64,000 nt of DNA from Candidatus Pseudothioglobus aerophilus (GCA_014384565.1 JACNFO010000030.1:41719-105718), one strand, 5' to 3'; shown: positions 38,991-48,216, numbered from the stretch's first letter. Notes: a model not told the origin generated them from the sequence alone. Translations and numbers: made by a program.

Positions 38991-40157
38991 TTAATTATTA
39001 TTTTTAAACCACCATAACAGAATAAATAATTGAAAAAATAATAATGGAATGACTGATAAAAGAACTACCTCCCAGCTAAAATTAAAAACAAACCAGCCTG
39101 CTGAGAGTGCTGCCAAAGCCTGAAGGCCAAAAACTAAAAAATCATTGATTGACTGAACTTTAAATTTTTCATTTTCACTGTAGGATGTTGGGAGAAGGTT
39201 TGTTCCTCCTATAAATAGGAAGTTCCATCCAAGACCAAGAAAAACTAAAGACCACCAGTAACTGCTAAGAGCATGACTACTGAATGCAATGAAGACAGAT
39301 GCAAAGAAAAATATAACGCCAAGGAGCATCATCCGAGTAAGCCCTAGATATTTAACAATGTGCGCTGTAAATAGTGACGGAAGAAACATTGCAATGACGT
39401 GAGCTTGTAAGACCGATTTTGTATGATGAAGTGAAAAGCCATCCATTATGTGCATGCTGACAGGGGTTGCAGTCATGATAAAACTCATCACAACAAAACC
39501 CGTTGTTGCAGCACTAACTGCAACTATAAAAGAACCTTGCTTAATAATTTCAATCAATGATCTATTAGAATTATCGATTTGCTGCTTAAACTTCTCAGCT
39601 GGCTTAAAGAAGCACATTAATATAAATGCAGTAATAAATAAAAGAGAAAGCATGATGAAAGATCCAACAAAATCTACGTCAAAGAAATCTTTACCTAAAG
39701 TTGCAATTTCAGTGCCAAGAAAAGCAGAAATTAGCCCACCTAGAAGAACAATTGCAGTTGCTTTTGGTCTTTGTTCAGGCTCCACACTTTCAATTGCTGC
39801 AAACCTAAATTGCTGCATAACGGCAACTGTTCCACCTAAACAGAAAGATGCAAAACAAAATAAATAAAATGATTTATTGGTGATTGAGAAAATGCAGAGA
39901 ATGATTAGAACTATGGTGTAAATGCAAGAGCTCAAAAAAACTTTTTTACGGCCAAAAATTGACATGAGCCGAATTGCTGGAATAACACTGAATGCAGTTC
40001 CTACTACAATAGTTGCTACAGGCAAGGTTGCTAGGCTTTTTAAAGGTGCAAGGGTACTTCCAATAATGCCCGCGACAAATACCATAAAAACACTAAGGGA
40101 CATAAAGAGGGATAGACAGGCAGTTAATATCCAGACATTCTTAGGAAGATTTAACAT
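38991..40157 (-). CDS. Major facilitator superfamily transporter
   Basis: A 388-residue, strongly hydrophobic protein with about 12 predicted membrane helices. An MFS-like loop follows helix 2 (IRLMSIFGRKKVFLSS), and a long central loop (FKPAEKFKQQIDNSNRSL) separates two six-helix halves. The substrate cannot be read from sequence. Its position between glmU and a TauD-like dioxygenase suggests an organosulfur compound or the product as cargo, which is inference. Confidence 0.85.
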   Translation of the reverse strand: MLNLPKNVWILTACLSLFMSLSVFMVFVAGIIGSTLAPLKSLATLPVATIVVGTAFSVIPAIRLMSIFGRKKVFLSSCIYTIVLIILCIFSITNKSFYLFCFASFCLGGTVAVMQQFRFAAIESVEPEQRPKATAIVLLGGLISAFLGTEIATLGKDFFDVDFVGSFIMLSLLFITAFILMCFFKPAEKFKQQIDNSNRSLIEIIKQGSFIVAVSAATTGFVVMSFIMTATPVSMHIMDGFSLHHTKSVLQAHVIAMFLPSLFTAHIVKYLGLTRMMLLGVIFFFASVFIAFSSHALSSYWWSLVFLGLGWNFLFIGGTNLLPTSYSENEKFKVQSINDFLVFGLQALAALSAGWFVFNFSWEVVLLSVIPLLFFQLFILLWWFKNNN

Positions 40158-40187
40158 TGAGCAGTTATCCTGTGAGGTAGAAAAAAT

Positions 40188-41567
40188 TTATTTCTTCTGA
40201 GGCCGCTTCCATTTGCTCATTGTTGATTGTTTATTGCGACTCAAGGTAAGCTTATCATCGGGGGCATCTTGAGTGATAGTTGAGCCCGCTCCAATGGTTG
40301 CATTTTTTCCGATTGAGACGGGGGCAATTAATTGACTATTTGAGCCTATAAATGCGCCATCCCCAATTGTTGTTTGATTTTTATTTACACCATCATAGTT
40401 GCACGTTATAACTCCAGCACCTATATTGACACCCTTTCCAATTTGACTATCGCCGATGTAACTTAAATGGGATACCTTTGTGTTGTCATCAATTGTTGAT
40501 TTTTTTACTTCAACAAAATTGCCAATCTTTGCATGACTACCTATTTGAGTTTCAGGGCGAATGCGGGCAAAAGGCCCAATACTAGTGTGACTTCCAATAA
40601 CAGAGTCTTCAACCATTGAATTTGGCATGATGTGAGCATTATCACCGATTTTAGAGTTTTTTATAATGCAGTTTGGCGAAATTAGAACATTTTTTCCTAA
40701 ACTAACTTGACCTTCAAAAACAACATTTACATCGATAATACAGTCATTTCCAAAAGTTAAATTACCCCGACAATCAAACCGACTAGGATCTTTAATAGTG
40801 AGACCGTTCTTCATTAGCTCTTCAGCATTTTTTAACTGGTGAGCCCTTTCAGCCTCGGCTAAGTTATTTTTATCATTTATACCCATTACTTCTGCTGAAT
40901 TTTCACAAATAAATGAAGCAATAGTAACATTATCTTTGACTGCTTTTTCAACAATATCAGTGAGATATAGTTCGCCTTGCGAATTATTTGGCTCAAGTTG
41001 GTTTAAGTACTTAATTAATAAGGCTCCAGTAATAGCCATAATCCCAGTATTGATTTCATCAATTTCAAGTTCTTCAGTATTGGCATCTTTATGCTCAATA
41101 ATTGCCTGAATAGATTTTGAAGAGTCTCTTATTATTCTGCCATAACCTGAAGGGTCATTCTGAATTACTGTTAAAAGAGAAAAGCCAGTCTTATTTGCTT
41201 TTTCCAGCAACTTTAATAATGTTTGGGTTTGAATTAAAGGAACATCACCATACAGAATAAGACACATGGAATCTTTTTTAATATTAGGGATTGCCTGCAT
41301 AACTGCATGCCCAGTTCCAAGTTGATTTTTTTGTAAAACCCATTTAATTAAACTATGCTGTGTTGATTTTTTTACTGATTCTGAGTTATGGCCAATGATT
41401 ACATTAATTGAGTTTGCCAAGGGTTTGGCCGCATCAATGACATGCTGGATTAAAGTCTTATTACCAACTTCATGAAGCACTTTGGATACACTTGAGTTCA
41501 TTCTTGTGCCTTGACCTGCAGCTAAAATGATTACATTGATTTCATTATTAGTTGATTGGTTTGGCAT
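40188..41567 (-). CDS. glmU: Bifunctional N-acetylglucosamine-1-phosphate uridyltransferase/acetyltransferase
   Basis: It makes UDP-GlcNAc for peptidoglycan and lipid A. The 459-residue protein begins with the nucleotidyltransferase signature LAAGQGTRMNSSVSKVL at about 15-31. GTGHAVMQAI and YGDVPLI follow. The C-terminal left-handed beta-helix has many hexapeptide repeats, such as IGSHAKIGNFVEVKKS, and the YIGDSQIGKGVNIGAG region of the acetyltransferase site. It heads a glmU-MFS-tauD run on the minus strand. Confidence 0.97.
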   Translation of the reverse strand: MPNQSTNNEINVIILAAGQGTRMNSSVSKVLHEVGNKTLIQHVIDAAKPLANSINVIIGHNSESVKKSTQHSLIKWVLQKNQLGTGHAVMQAIPNIKKDSMCLILYGDVPLIQTQTLLKLLEKANKTGFSLLTVIQNDPSGYGRIIRDSSKSIQAIIEHKDANTEELEIDEINTGIMAITGALLIKYLNQLEPNNSQGELYLTDIVEKAVKDNVTIASFICENSAEVMGINDKNNLAEAERAHQLKNAEELMKNGLTIKDPSRFDCRGNLTFGNDCIIDVNVVFEGQVSLGKNVLISPNCIIKNSKIGDNAHIMPNSMVEDSVIGSHTSIGPFARIRPETQIGSHAKIGNFVEVKKSTIDDNTKVSHLSYIGDSQIGKGVNIGAGVITCNYDGVNKNQTTIGDGAFIGSNSQLIAPVSIGKNATIGAGSTITQDAPDDKLTLSRNKQSTMSKWKRPQKK

Positions 41568-41580
41568 TAAAAGTAAAGTG

Positions 41581-41608
41581 TTGGATAGAAAAAAATAGTT
41601 TGTATAAT
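41581..41608 (+). promoter_or_regulatory. Promoter of the aquaporin-arsC unit
   Basis: TTGGAT (41581-41586) and a perfect TATAAT (41603-41608) with a 16-base spacer, in the gap divergent to glmU. The start site would be near 41615, about 20 bases before the aquaporin start. Confidence 0.65.
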
Positions 41609-41638
41609 GTTACACTTTAGAAATTAAGCTAAGTGAAA

Positions 41639-42307
41639 ATGCGTAAAAAATTACTTGCGGAGTTAATCGGAGCTTACATACTGGTCTTTGCTGGAACTGG
41701 CGCCGTGATGATTAATGATATTACTGGAGCTCTTGGTCATGTTGGTATAGCGCTCACATTTGGCTTTGTCGTAGTGGCACTAATTTATAGCTTTGCCCAT
41801 TTATCTGGCGCTCATTTTAATCCTGCTGTGACGATAGCTTTTTGGTCAATAGGGGAATTTGATAGTAAGAAGGTTATTCCATATATTGGCGCTCAGATTT
41901 TGGGCGCGATAGCTGCAAGTGCAAGCCTATATTTTTTACTTAATGAGAACTTTGTTACCATGTCCGAGGTGAGCTACCTTGGCGCGACCCTTCCTTACGG
42001 CTCAGTAACTCAAGCCTTTGGGTTTGAATTGATTTTGACTTTTATATTAATGATTGTTATCTGCTCTTCTGCGGTTCATGGGAAAGCTACAAAAGATTTT
42101 GCGGGACTTGCTATTGGCCTAACGGTAGGTCTTGAGGCAATGTTTGCAGGGCCCATAACGGGAGGCAGTATGAATCCAGCTCGAAGTATTGGGCCTGCAG
42201 TGATGAGCGGTAATTATGAGCACTTGTGGGTTTATATAGGAGCGACTATCATTGGCGCTGTAATTGCTGCGCAAATATTTTTAAAGCTTTTTCAATCCGA
42301 CTCTTAA
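41639..42307 (+). CDS. Aquaporin of NIP/AqpN-like type, probable arsenite channel
   Basis: A six-helix channel protein of 222 residues with both NPA boxes intact: GAHFNPAVTIAF (61-63) and GGSMNPARSIGPAV (179-181). The stretch AMFAGPITGGSMNPARS resembles plant NIPs and the bacterial AqpN proteins found in arsenic operons. It is followed 9 bases later by arsC, so export of arsenite made by ArsC is the best-supported role; glycerol or water flux is the alternative. A GTG six bases upstream (41633) is another possible start. Confidence 0.88.
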   Translation: MRKKLLAELIGAYILVFAGTGAVMINDITGALGHVGIALTFGFVVVALIYSFAHLSGAHFNPAVTIAFWSIGEFDSKKVIPYIGAQILGAIAASASLYFLLNENFVTMSEVSYLGATLPYGSVTQAFGFELILTFILMIVICSSAVHGKATKDFAGLAIGLTVGLEAMFAGPITGGSMNPARSIGPAVMSGNYEHLWVYIGATIIGAVIAAQIFLKLFQSDS

Positions 42308-42316
42308 TTAGTAACC

Positions 42317-42718
42317 ATGAAAAAAGTGTTGGTTTTATGTACGGGTAATAGCTGTCGAAGTATTATTGCGGAAGCGCTAATCAATAGTAAGCTTGGTGAG
42401 CGAATTGAAGCTTATTCGAGTGGCGTATCTGCCAGCGGCTTAGTAAATCCGAATGCAAAAAAAATATTAGAAATCAAGAATATATGGAAGGATGAGTACC
42501 ACTCTAAAAGACTGGAGACACTCTTGCACATTGACTTTGACCTAGTCATTACAGTTTGTGATAATGCAAGTCAAACTTGCCCTATATTTCCAGGAAAAAC
42601 AGAGCTAGTTCATATAGGCTTTGATGATCCAGATGGTCAGGATTTTGAAGAATTTGAGGCGTGTTATAAGCAGGTCAAAGCGAAACTAATTCCACTGGTA
42701 AAATGTTTTTTAAAGTAA
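42317..42718 (+). CDS. arsC: Arsenate reductase, thioredoxin-coupled (ArsC, LMW-PTP fold)
   Basis: It reduces arsenate to arsenite. The 133-residue protein has the P-loop CTGNSCRS with C8 as nucleophile. It also keeps the two shuttle cysteines C81 and C88 in TVCDNASQTCP, which separate this reductase from ordinary low-molecular-weight tyrosine phosphatases. The general-acid aspartate is in the DDPDG region. The aquaporin ahead and the phosphate transporter behind fit an arsenate/phosphate theme. No arsR repressor gene is adjacent. Confidence 0.92.
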   Translation: MKKVLVLCTGNSCRSIIAEALINSKLGERIEAYSSGVSASGLVNPNAKKILEIKNIWKDEYHSKRLETLLHIDFDLVITVCDNASQTCPIFPGKTELVHIGFDDPDGQDFEEFEACYKQVKAKLIPLVKCFLK

Positions 42719-42809
42719 TGACCTTTTTTTTAATTTTTATATAAAATCTACTTTTTTTAGAGGCAGTGATAAGTAATATTAAATAATTCTTTTATGGAGA
42801 TAGGTAGTT

Positions 42810-43490
42810 ATGACTAAATCAGGCAATATTACTAGTTTATTTGGAAAGTCGCCAATCAGCCCTTTGCAAAAACACATGAAGCAGGTTCATTCATGTATCA
42901 AAGAGTTTGGAGTTTTTGCTAAAGCCGCTAAATCTGAGGACTGGGAGAAGGCGCAAGAGGCTCAAGTTTCAATTGGCAATAAAGAGAAAAAAGCTGATCA
43001 GTTAAAGAAAAAACTAAGAATGAACTTGCCAAGTACTTTTATGATGCCCTTCTCTCGTAGAGATTTGCTTGATGTTCTCTTAATCCAAGACTCTATTGCT
43101 AACATTACTAAGGATCTTGCAGGCTTGATGATGACACGTCATATGGTTTTTCCTAAAGAGTTTGCAGAGGATTTCATAAATCTTGCTGAACTTTGTATTA
43201 AGACTTCAGGGGCGGCATTGGTTGCGATTAATGAACTTGACGAGTTGCTTGAAACAGCATTTAGTTCTCGGGAACGTAAAATTGTTGCTGAGATGGTCAA
43301 AAAAATCAATGTCCTAGAGCATGATACTGATACAGCGCAAAATGATATCCGTAACAAACTATTTTTGCTTGAATCAAACTTACCTCCTGTAGATGTGATG
43401 TTTTATTACCGAGCTATTGAGTGGCTTGGCGAGACCGCTGATGCTGCCCAAAAGGTGGGATCACGTTTTGAAGTAATGTTAACAAAGTAA
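42810..43490 (+). CDS. DUF47 (PhoU-like) phosphate-transport regulator
   Basis: A 226-residue, all-helical cytoplasmic protein of the DUF47/TIGR00153 family, which is almost always encoded next to Pit transporters and is thought to regulate them. Visible features are the opening LFGKSPISPLQKHMKQVH, the FMMPFSRRDLLDVL stretch and a helical C-terminus. The pit gene follows after 12 bases. A GGAGAT ribosome site precedes the ATG, and the 91-base gap from arsC may hold a separate promoter. Confidence 0.92.
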   Translation: MTKSGNITSLFGKSPISPLQKHMKQVHSCIKEFGVFAKAAKSEDWEKAQEAQVSIGNKEKKADQLKKKLRMNLPSTFMMPFSRRDLLDVLLIQDSIANITKDLAGLMMTRHMVFPKEFAEDFINLAELCIKTSGAALVAINELDELLETAFSSRERKIVAEMVKKINVLEHDTDTAQNDIRNKLFLLESNLPPVDVMFYYRAIEWLGETADAAQKVGSRFEVMLTK

Positions 43491-43502
43491 CCGGAGCTCT
43501 TC

Positions 43503-44786
43503 ATGGAAATTATTATACAAAATAGTGATATTCTTATCATGCTGGGTATTGGTTTTGGTTTGTTTATGGCTTGGGGTATAGGTGCTAATGATGTTGCCAA
43601 CGCAATGGGAACATCGGTAGGTTCAGGCGCAATTACATTTAAGCAAGCGGTAGTTATTGCAATTATATTTGAATTTGCAGGGGCAGTTCTTGCAGGTGGT
43701 GAGGTTACGGCAACGGTTCGAAAAGGCATCCTTGATTCTGGATCATTTGTATCTAACCCAGAATTACTGGTGTACGGAATGCTTGCTTCACTTTTAGCCG
43801 CAGCTACCTGGTTACTTATTGCATCTTCTCTTGGTTGGCCAGTTTCAACAACACATTCTATTGTAGGAGCGATTGTAGGGTTTGGTGCTGTAGGAGTGGG
43901 CGTTGACGCTGTAGCTTGGGGTAAGGTCTATGCAATTATAGCAAGCTGGGTAGTTTCTCCAGTTATTGCTGGAACCTTAGCGATTGTAATTTTTAAGAGC
44001 TTGCAAAGTAACATTATTGATACTGAGAAACCTCTTGAGAATGCTAAAAAATACCTCCCTTTTTATGTATTTTTTGTTGGCTTTATTATTTCTTTAGTGA
44101 CACTGCTTAAGGGGCTTAAACACGTTGAAGCCCTAAAGCATCTTGGTAAAGACCTGCCTACCAGCATGATGATAGCAACTATAGTGGGAATATTAGCTGC
44201 TATTCTCGCTGCTATTATTATTAGGCGTATTAAGATAAATCCTGAAGATGACAGTGACTTTTCATATGCAAATATGGAGAAGTTATTTGGTGGATTAATG
44301 ATCATAACTGCATGCGCAATGGCATTTGCACATGGATCGAATGATGTTGCAAACGCAATTGGCCCTTTAGCCGCAGTCTATAGTATTGTTGAATCAGGGG
44401 GGGAGATAGTCTCTAAGAGTGTCTTGCCTTCATGGATTTTACTAGTCGGAGGTGGAGGTATTGTCTTTGGTCTGACAACTTTTGGATACAGGGTAATGAA
44501 GACAATTGGTAAAAGCATTACAGAACTTACGCCTAGCCGTGGTTTTGCTGCTGAACTTGCTGCTGCTACAACTGTTGTTTTTGCATCTTATACAGGACTT
44601 CCTGTCTCTACTACGCAGGTATTAGTGGGCGCTGTACTTGGTGTGGGTATTGCAAGAGGCCTTGCCTCACTTAACTTGAGAGTGATTAACCGAATTTTTC
44701 TGTCTTGGATTATTACGCTTCCAGCTGGCGCCATAATGTCGATTTTATTTTTCTTTATGTTAAAAGGTATTTTTGGCTCGTCATGA
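43503..44786 (+). CDS. pit: Low-affinity inorganic phosphate (PiT) transporter
   Basis: A 427-residue inner-membrane transporter with about ten helices. The two PiT signatures are present, GIGANDVANAMGTSVGSGAIT near the start and AHGSNDVANAIGPLAAVYS in the second half. Each half also has a conserved SWPVSTTHS-like or GLPVSTTQ stretch. It imports phosphate, and arsenate enters by the same route in known PiT systems, which makes the arsC neighbour meaningful. It is translated just after the DUF47 gene. Confidence 0.95.
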   Translation: MEIIIQNSDILIMLGIGFGLFMAWGIGANDVANAMGTSVGSGAITFKQAVVIAIIFEFAGAVLAGGEVTATVRKGILDSGSFVSNPELLVYGMLASLLAAATWLLIASSLGWPVSTTHSIVGAIVGFGAVGVGVDAVAWGKVYAIIASWVVSPVIAGTLAIVIFKSLQSNIIDTEKPLENAKKYLPFYVFFVGFIISLVTLLKGLKHVEALKHLGKDLPTSMMIATIVGILAAILAAIIIRRIKINPEDDSDFSYANMEKLFGGLMIITACAMAFAHGSNDVANAIGPLAAVYSIVESGGEIVSKSVLPSWILLVGGGGIVFGLTTFGYRVMKTIGKSITELTPSRGFAAELAAATTVVFASYTGLPVSTTQVLVGAVLGVGIARGLASLNLRVINRIFLSWIITLPAGAIMSILFFFMLKGIFGSS

Positions 44787-44840
44787 TCTAATGAAGTTTA
44801 GTAAAATGTTAAATAATAAAACTATAAGTAGACGTTCATT

Positions 44841-45068
44841 ATGACTTTAGAAGAAGTCCAGAAAAAACTTGAACTAGGAATAGATCAGTCTGAAGTCACT
44901 ATGGAAGGCGATGGTTGTAATTGCTCTGCAGTAATTGTTTCACCTATTTTTGAAGGACTATCTTTATTGCAAAGGCAAAGAGCAGTATTAGCGGTTGTTA
45001 AAGAAGAGATAAAGAGCGGTGAGCTTCATGCATTAAGTGTTAAAACATTTACCCCCGCAGAGAGATAG
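44841..45068 (+). CDS. BolA/IbaG-family protein
   Basis: A 75-residue BolA-fold protein. IbaG/BolA proteins pair with monothiol glutaredoxins in iron-sulfur handling. The C-terminal VVKEEIKSGELHALSVKTFTP matches the family, including the conserved histidine. The loop that carries a ligand in relatives reads GDGCNCSAVIV, with two cysteines. The length and the LHALSVKTFTPAE ending fit the IbaG branch. It lies 54 bases after pit and 40 before rpmE. Confidence 0.88.
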   Translation: MTLEEVQKKLELGIDQSEVTMEGDGCNCSAVIVSPIFEGLSLLQRQRAVLAVVKEEIKSGELHALSVKTFTPAER

Positions 45069-45076
45069 TATATAAT
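45048..45076 (+). promoter_or_regulatory. Promoter for rpmE
   Basis: TTTACC (45048-45053) and a perfect TATAAT (45071-45076) with a 17-base spacer. It overlaps the end of the bolA-like gene and would start transcription about 26 bases before rpmE. Confidence 0.6.
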
Positions 45077-45108
45077 TCACGTTCTTTTAAATTTGAAGAT
45101 ATAAAGTT

Positions 45109-45321
45109 ATGCAAACAGACATTCATCCTTCTTACGATACTATTAAAGTTGTGTGCAGTTGTGGCAATTCATTTGAAACGCGCTCAACTTCGGGTAAAGA
45201 CGAACTTCATCTTGATGTTTGTTCAAGTTGTCACCCTTTTTATACAGGCAAGCAAAAAATTATGGATACTGCTGGACGTGTTGAGAAGTTTAAGTCACGT
45301 TACGGTGCATTCAAGCGTTAA
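45109..45321 (+). CDS. rpmE: 50S ribosomal protein L31, zinc-binding form
   Basis: A 70-residue L31 that keeps all four zinc ligands: C16, C18, C37 and C40 ([23 protein letters not shown]). It is therefore the C+ type that can be replaced by a C- paralogue under zinc limitation. The IHPSY opening is standard. It has its own promoter and terminator, so it is probably a single-gene unit. Confidence 0.97.
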   Translation: MQTDIHPSYDTIKVVCSCGNSFETRSTSGKDELHLDVCSSCHPFYTGKQKIMDTAGRVEKFKSRYGAFKR

Positions 45322-45340
45322 ATTCTAATTGATTCACTCT

Positions 45341-45366
45341 AAAGGCCACAAATGTGGCTTTTTTTG
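45341..45366 (+). terminator. Rho-independent terminator after rpmE
   Basis: AAAGGCCAC (45341-45349) pairs with GTGGCTTTT (45354-45362), with one G-U pair and a 4-base loop, followed by more Ts. It lies 20 bases after the rpmE stop. Confidence 0.88.
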
Positions 45367-45431
45367 TGTCAGAAGCAAAGCAAAATAAATCTCTATAATG
45401 ATTATAATCAACCTTTTACTGAGAAAAAATA

Positions 45432-46478
45432 ATGGCATTTGACTACATTAATGCGTTACTAAAAAAAGAAGTATCACGTACTCCAATTTGGGTGATGAGG
45501 CAAGCAGGTAGGTACTTGCCAGAGTATCGCGCTACTAGAAAAATAGCTGGTGATTTTTTAACTTTATGTAAGTCAAGCGACCTTGCATGTGAGGTTACTC
45601 TTCAGCCCCTTGAGCGATTTGACCTTGATGCGGCAATTCTTTTTTCTGACATATTAACGATTCCTGATGCTATGGGTTTGGGGCTTTATTTTGTTGAGGG
45701 AGAGGGGCCAAAATTTACTAATCCTCTTCACACGCTCAGCAGCATTGAAAACTTAACGAAGCCAGATGTTGGAGCTGAGCTTAATTATGTTAGTGAAGCA
45801 GTTTCTGTAATCAAGAAAAACCTTAAAGGTAAAGTTCCATTAATAGGTTTTACGGGAAGTCCATGGACATTAGCAACATATATGGTTGAGGGCGGCACTA
45901 GTAAAACTTTTTCAAGGGTAAAGGCCTTGATGTATGAAAACCCAAAGCACATGCACCAGCTTCTTGATGTTCTTGCTGATACTGTTATAGACTATCTAAA
46001 TTCTCAAATTGAAGCTGGAGCAGATTCAGTAATGATTTTTGATACGTGGGGTGGGCTTCTCAGTCAAGGTAGTTATGAAAATTTTTCATTAAGGTACATG
46101 TCAAAAATTGTGGAAGGGGTTCACCGTAGTTATCAAGGTAGGATTATTCCGGTGACACTTTTCACTAAAGGCGGGGCGGCATGGCTTGAGCAAATTGCTG
46201 CAACTGGATGTGATGCAGTGGGCATTGACTGGACAATTGAGCTTGGTGAGGCGGAAAGGAGAGTGGGTTCAAAAGTAGCAATACAAGGTAACCTTGATCC
46301 ATCTGTGCTTTATGCATCACCTGATGTAATCAAGGCTGAAGCTTTCAAAGTTCTTGATCAATTTAAGGGGCAAACTGGACATGTGTTTAATCTTGGGCAT
46401 GGGATTACTCCTGATGTTAACCCAGAAAGTATGAAAGTTTTAGTGGATGCAGTTCACTCATACTCTTCCAAAACTTAA
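45432..46478 (+). CDS. hemE: Uroporphyrinogen decarboxylase
   Basis: It converts uroporphyrinogen III to coproporphyrinogen III in haem synthesis. The 348-residue protein has the signatures [19 protein letters not shown] near residue 18 and [18 protein letters not shown] near 136. [14 protein letters not shown] is near the C-terminus. Two TATAAT-like -10 sequences (45394-45399, 45403-45408) lie upstream but lack clear -35 boxes. It is the only haem gene in the window. Confidence 0.97.
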   Translation: MAFDYINALLKKEVSRTPIWVMRQAGRYLPEYRATRKIAGDFLTLCKSSDLACEVTLQPLERFDLDAAILFSDILTIPDAMGLGLYFVEGEGPKFTNPLHTLSSIENLTKPDVGAELNYVSEAVSVIKKNLKGKVPLIGFTGSPWTLATYMVEGGTSKTFSRVKALMYENPKHMHQLLDVLADTVIDYLNSQIEAGADSVMIFDTWGGLLSQGSYENFSLRYMSKIVEGVHRSYQGRIIPVTLFTKGGAAWLEQIAATGCDAVGIDWTIELGEAERRVGSKVAIQGNLDPSVLYASPDVIKAEAFKVLDQFKGQTGHVFNLGHGITPDVNPESMKVLVDAVHSYSSKT

Positions 46479-46491
46479 TAACCCTAATAAT

Positions 46492-46523
46492 ATAGACATT
46501 AAATTGAGTTTAACTTTGTCTAT
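46492..46523. repeat. Inverted repeat in the hemE-trpA gap
   Basis: ATAGACA (46492-46498) and TGTCTAT (46517-46523) form perfect 7-base arms around 18 bases that can partly pair as well. The gap is 79 bases and the repeat is 34 bases before trpA. There is no T-run right after it, so it could be an operator or an mRNA hairpin. Confidence 0.35.
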
Positions 46524-46557
46524 GTTAAAATTTAATTAAAAAATAGTATTAATAATT

Positions 46558-47358
46558 ATGTCACGAATCTTAAATATTTTCAAACAACTCGAAGCTAAGG
46601 ACAAGACTGCCTTTATTCCATTCATCACTGCTGGTGATAGTGGCCTGGATAATTCAGAGGCATTGGTTTTTACTTTGGCTGATAGTGGTGCAGATATTAT
46701 TGAGTTAGGAATGCCTTTTTCAGATCCAATGGCTGATGGGCCTGTAATTGCAAAATCACATGAGAGGGCGGTAGCAGACGGCGTTAACTTGCATGATGTT
46801 TTTGCAATAGTTGAGAGGTTTAGAGAGCATAACCAGTCTACTGGTATTGTCTTAATGGGCTATACAAATCCAATTGAGGTGTTTGGCTATAAAGAATTTG
46901 CCCTGAGAGCTCATGAAGCTGGAGTAGACGGAATTTTGGTTGTTGATATGCCTCCAGAAGAGGTCCATGATCTTAAGGAAGAGCTTGATAAGCTCGATAT
47001 TGATCTTATCTTTTTAGTTGCCCCTACTACGACAGATGAGCGTTTACAATATATTGCAGAAATGGCAACTGGCTATATATATTTTGTTTCATTGAAGGGC
47101 GTAACAGGAGCGGGAAATCTCGATGTTGAATCAGTTAATCATCATTTAGAAAGAATGAGAAATTATTTTAAATTACCAGTGGGAGTTGGTTTTGGAATAA
47201 GTAACGCTGAAGTTGCGAAACAAGTTGGTGAGAATGCTGACGCAGTAATTGTTGGTAGTGCGCTAGTTTCAATTATTGAAGAATTGTCCAGTGATAAAGA
47301 TACAATGATTACGAAGGTTGGGAATCTGGCAAAGGAAATTTCAAATGCAATTAATTAA
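46558..47358 (+). CDS. trpA: Tryptophan synthase alpha subunit
   Basis: It cleaves indole-3-glycerol phosphate to indole, which passes to the beta subunit. The 266-residue TIM barrel has the catalytic E49 (IIELGMPFSDP) and D60 (MADGPVI) in the canonical positions. VGVGFGISNAEVAKQ is the phosphate-binding stretch. trpB, normally just upstream, is absent; hemE sits there instead. accD follows after 12 bases, keeping the common trpA-accD order. Confidence 0.96.
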   Translation: MSRILNIFKQLEAKDKTAFIPFITAGDSGLDNSEALVFTLADSGADIIELGMPFSDPMADGPVIAKSHERAVADGVNLHDVFAIVERFREHNQSTGIVLMGYTNPIEVFGYKEFALRAHEAGVDGILVVDMPPEEVHDLKEELDKLDIDLIFLVAPTTTDERLQYIAEMATGYIYFVSLKGVTGAGNLDVESVNHHLERMRNYFKLPVGVGFGISNAEVAKQVGENADAVIVGSALVSIIEELSSDKDTMITKVGNLAKEISNAIN

Positions 47359-47370
47359 TTTACAAATACT

Positions 47371-48216
47371 ATGAGCTGGTTAGAAAAAATTATGCCATCT
47401 ATTGGCATAAATACGAAAAAAAATATTCCAGAAGGGATTTGGAGTAAGTGCCCAGAGTGTAGACGAGTTCTTTATCAAGAGGAGCTTGAGCGTCTTCATT
47501 ATGTTTGTCCAAAGTGTGACCATCATTTAAGAATATCTGCTAGAAAACGTATAGAAGGGTTTTTGGATATTGAACAACAACTTGAGATTGCCGCTAATAT
47601 TGAATCTGTAGACCCACTTAAGTTTAAAGATCAAAAAAAATACAAAGATCGTTACCAGGATGCCCAAAAAAAAACCAAGGAAAAAGATGCGTTAGTTGTT
47701 AAAAGTGGACTATTAAAGGGGATGCCAATTGTAGTTGCAGCTTTTGATTTTAGTTTTATGGGTGGATCAATGGGGTCAGTTGTTGGTGAGAAATTTGTCA
47801 GAGCTGCAAATATTGCTATTGAAAACCGACATCCTTTAGTTTGCTTTTCTGCAAGTGGCGGCGCAAGAATGCAGGAAGGCCTTTTTTCTTTAATGCAAAT
47901 GTCAAAAACTTCGCTTGCTGTTAAATTATTAGCTGATAACAAAATCCCATTCATCTCAGTCTTAACTGATCCAACTATGGGTGGCGTTTCAGCTAGCTTA
48001 GCAATGCTAGGCGATATTCAGATTGCTGAGCCCAATGCAAGGATAGGTTTTGCAGGAGCCAGAGTTGTTGAACAAACGGTTCGAGAAGAGTTGCCAGAAG
48101 GATTTCAAAGAAGTGAATTTTTACTTGAGAAGGGCGCTATTGATATGATAGTGCACAGGTCAGACTTACGTCAAAAAGTTTTTCAGATCCTTTCCGCACT
48201 TCACCTCAATAACTAA
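47371..48216 (+). CDS. accD: Acetyl-CoA carboxylase carboxyltransferase beta subunit
   Basis: With AccA it carries carboxyl from biotin to acetyl-CoA for fatty acid synthesis. The 281-residue protein has an N-terminal zinc ribbon C27, C30, C46 and C49 ([20 protein letters not shown]) and a crotonase-like core with [12 protein letters not shown] and [16 protein letters not shown]. It is probably in one transcript with trpA. Confidence 0.97.
   Translation: MSWLEKIMPSIGINTKKNIPEGIWSKCPECRRVLYQEELERLHYVCPKCDHHLRISARKRIEGFLDIEQQLEIAANIESVDPLKFKDQKKYKDRYQDAQKKTKEKDALVVKSGLLKGMPIVVAAFDFSFMGGSMGSVVGEKFVRAANIAIENRHPLVCFSASGGARMQEGLFSLMQMSKTSLAVKLLADNKIPFISVLTDPTMGGVSASLAMLGDIQIAEPNARIGFAGARVVEQTVREELPEGFQRSEFLLEKGAIDMIVHRSDLRQKVFQILSALHLNN

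Noticed and set aside
39448..39867. 139-codon plus-strand open frame opposite the MFS transporter gene
   Set aside because: It is a shadow of the transporter frame with low-complexity composition. The transporter has the hydrophobic pattern expected of a real gene.
42317..42718. Low-molecular-weight protein tyrosine phosphatase
   Set aside because: The shuttle cysteines C81 and C88 are present, which is specific to thioredoxin-linked arsenate reductase.
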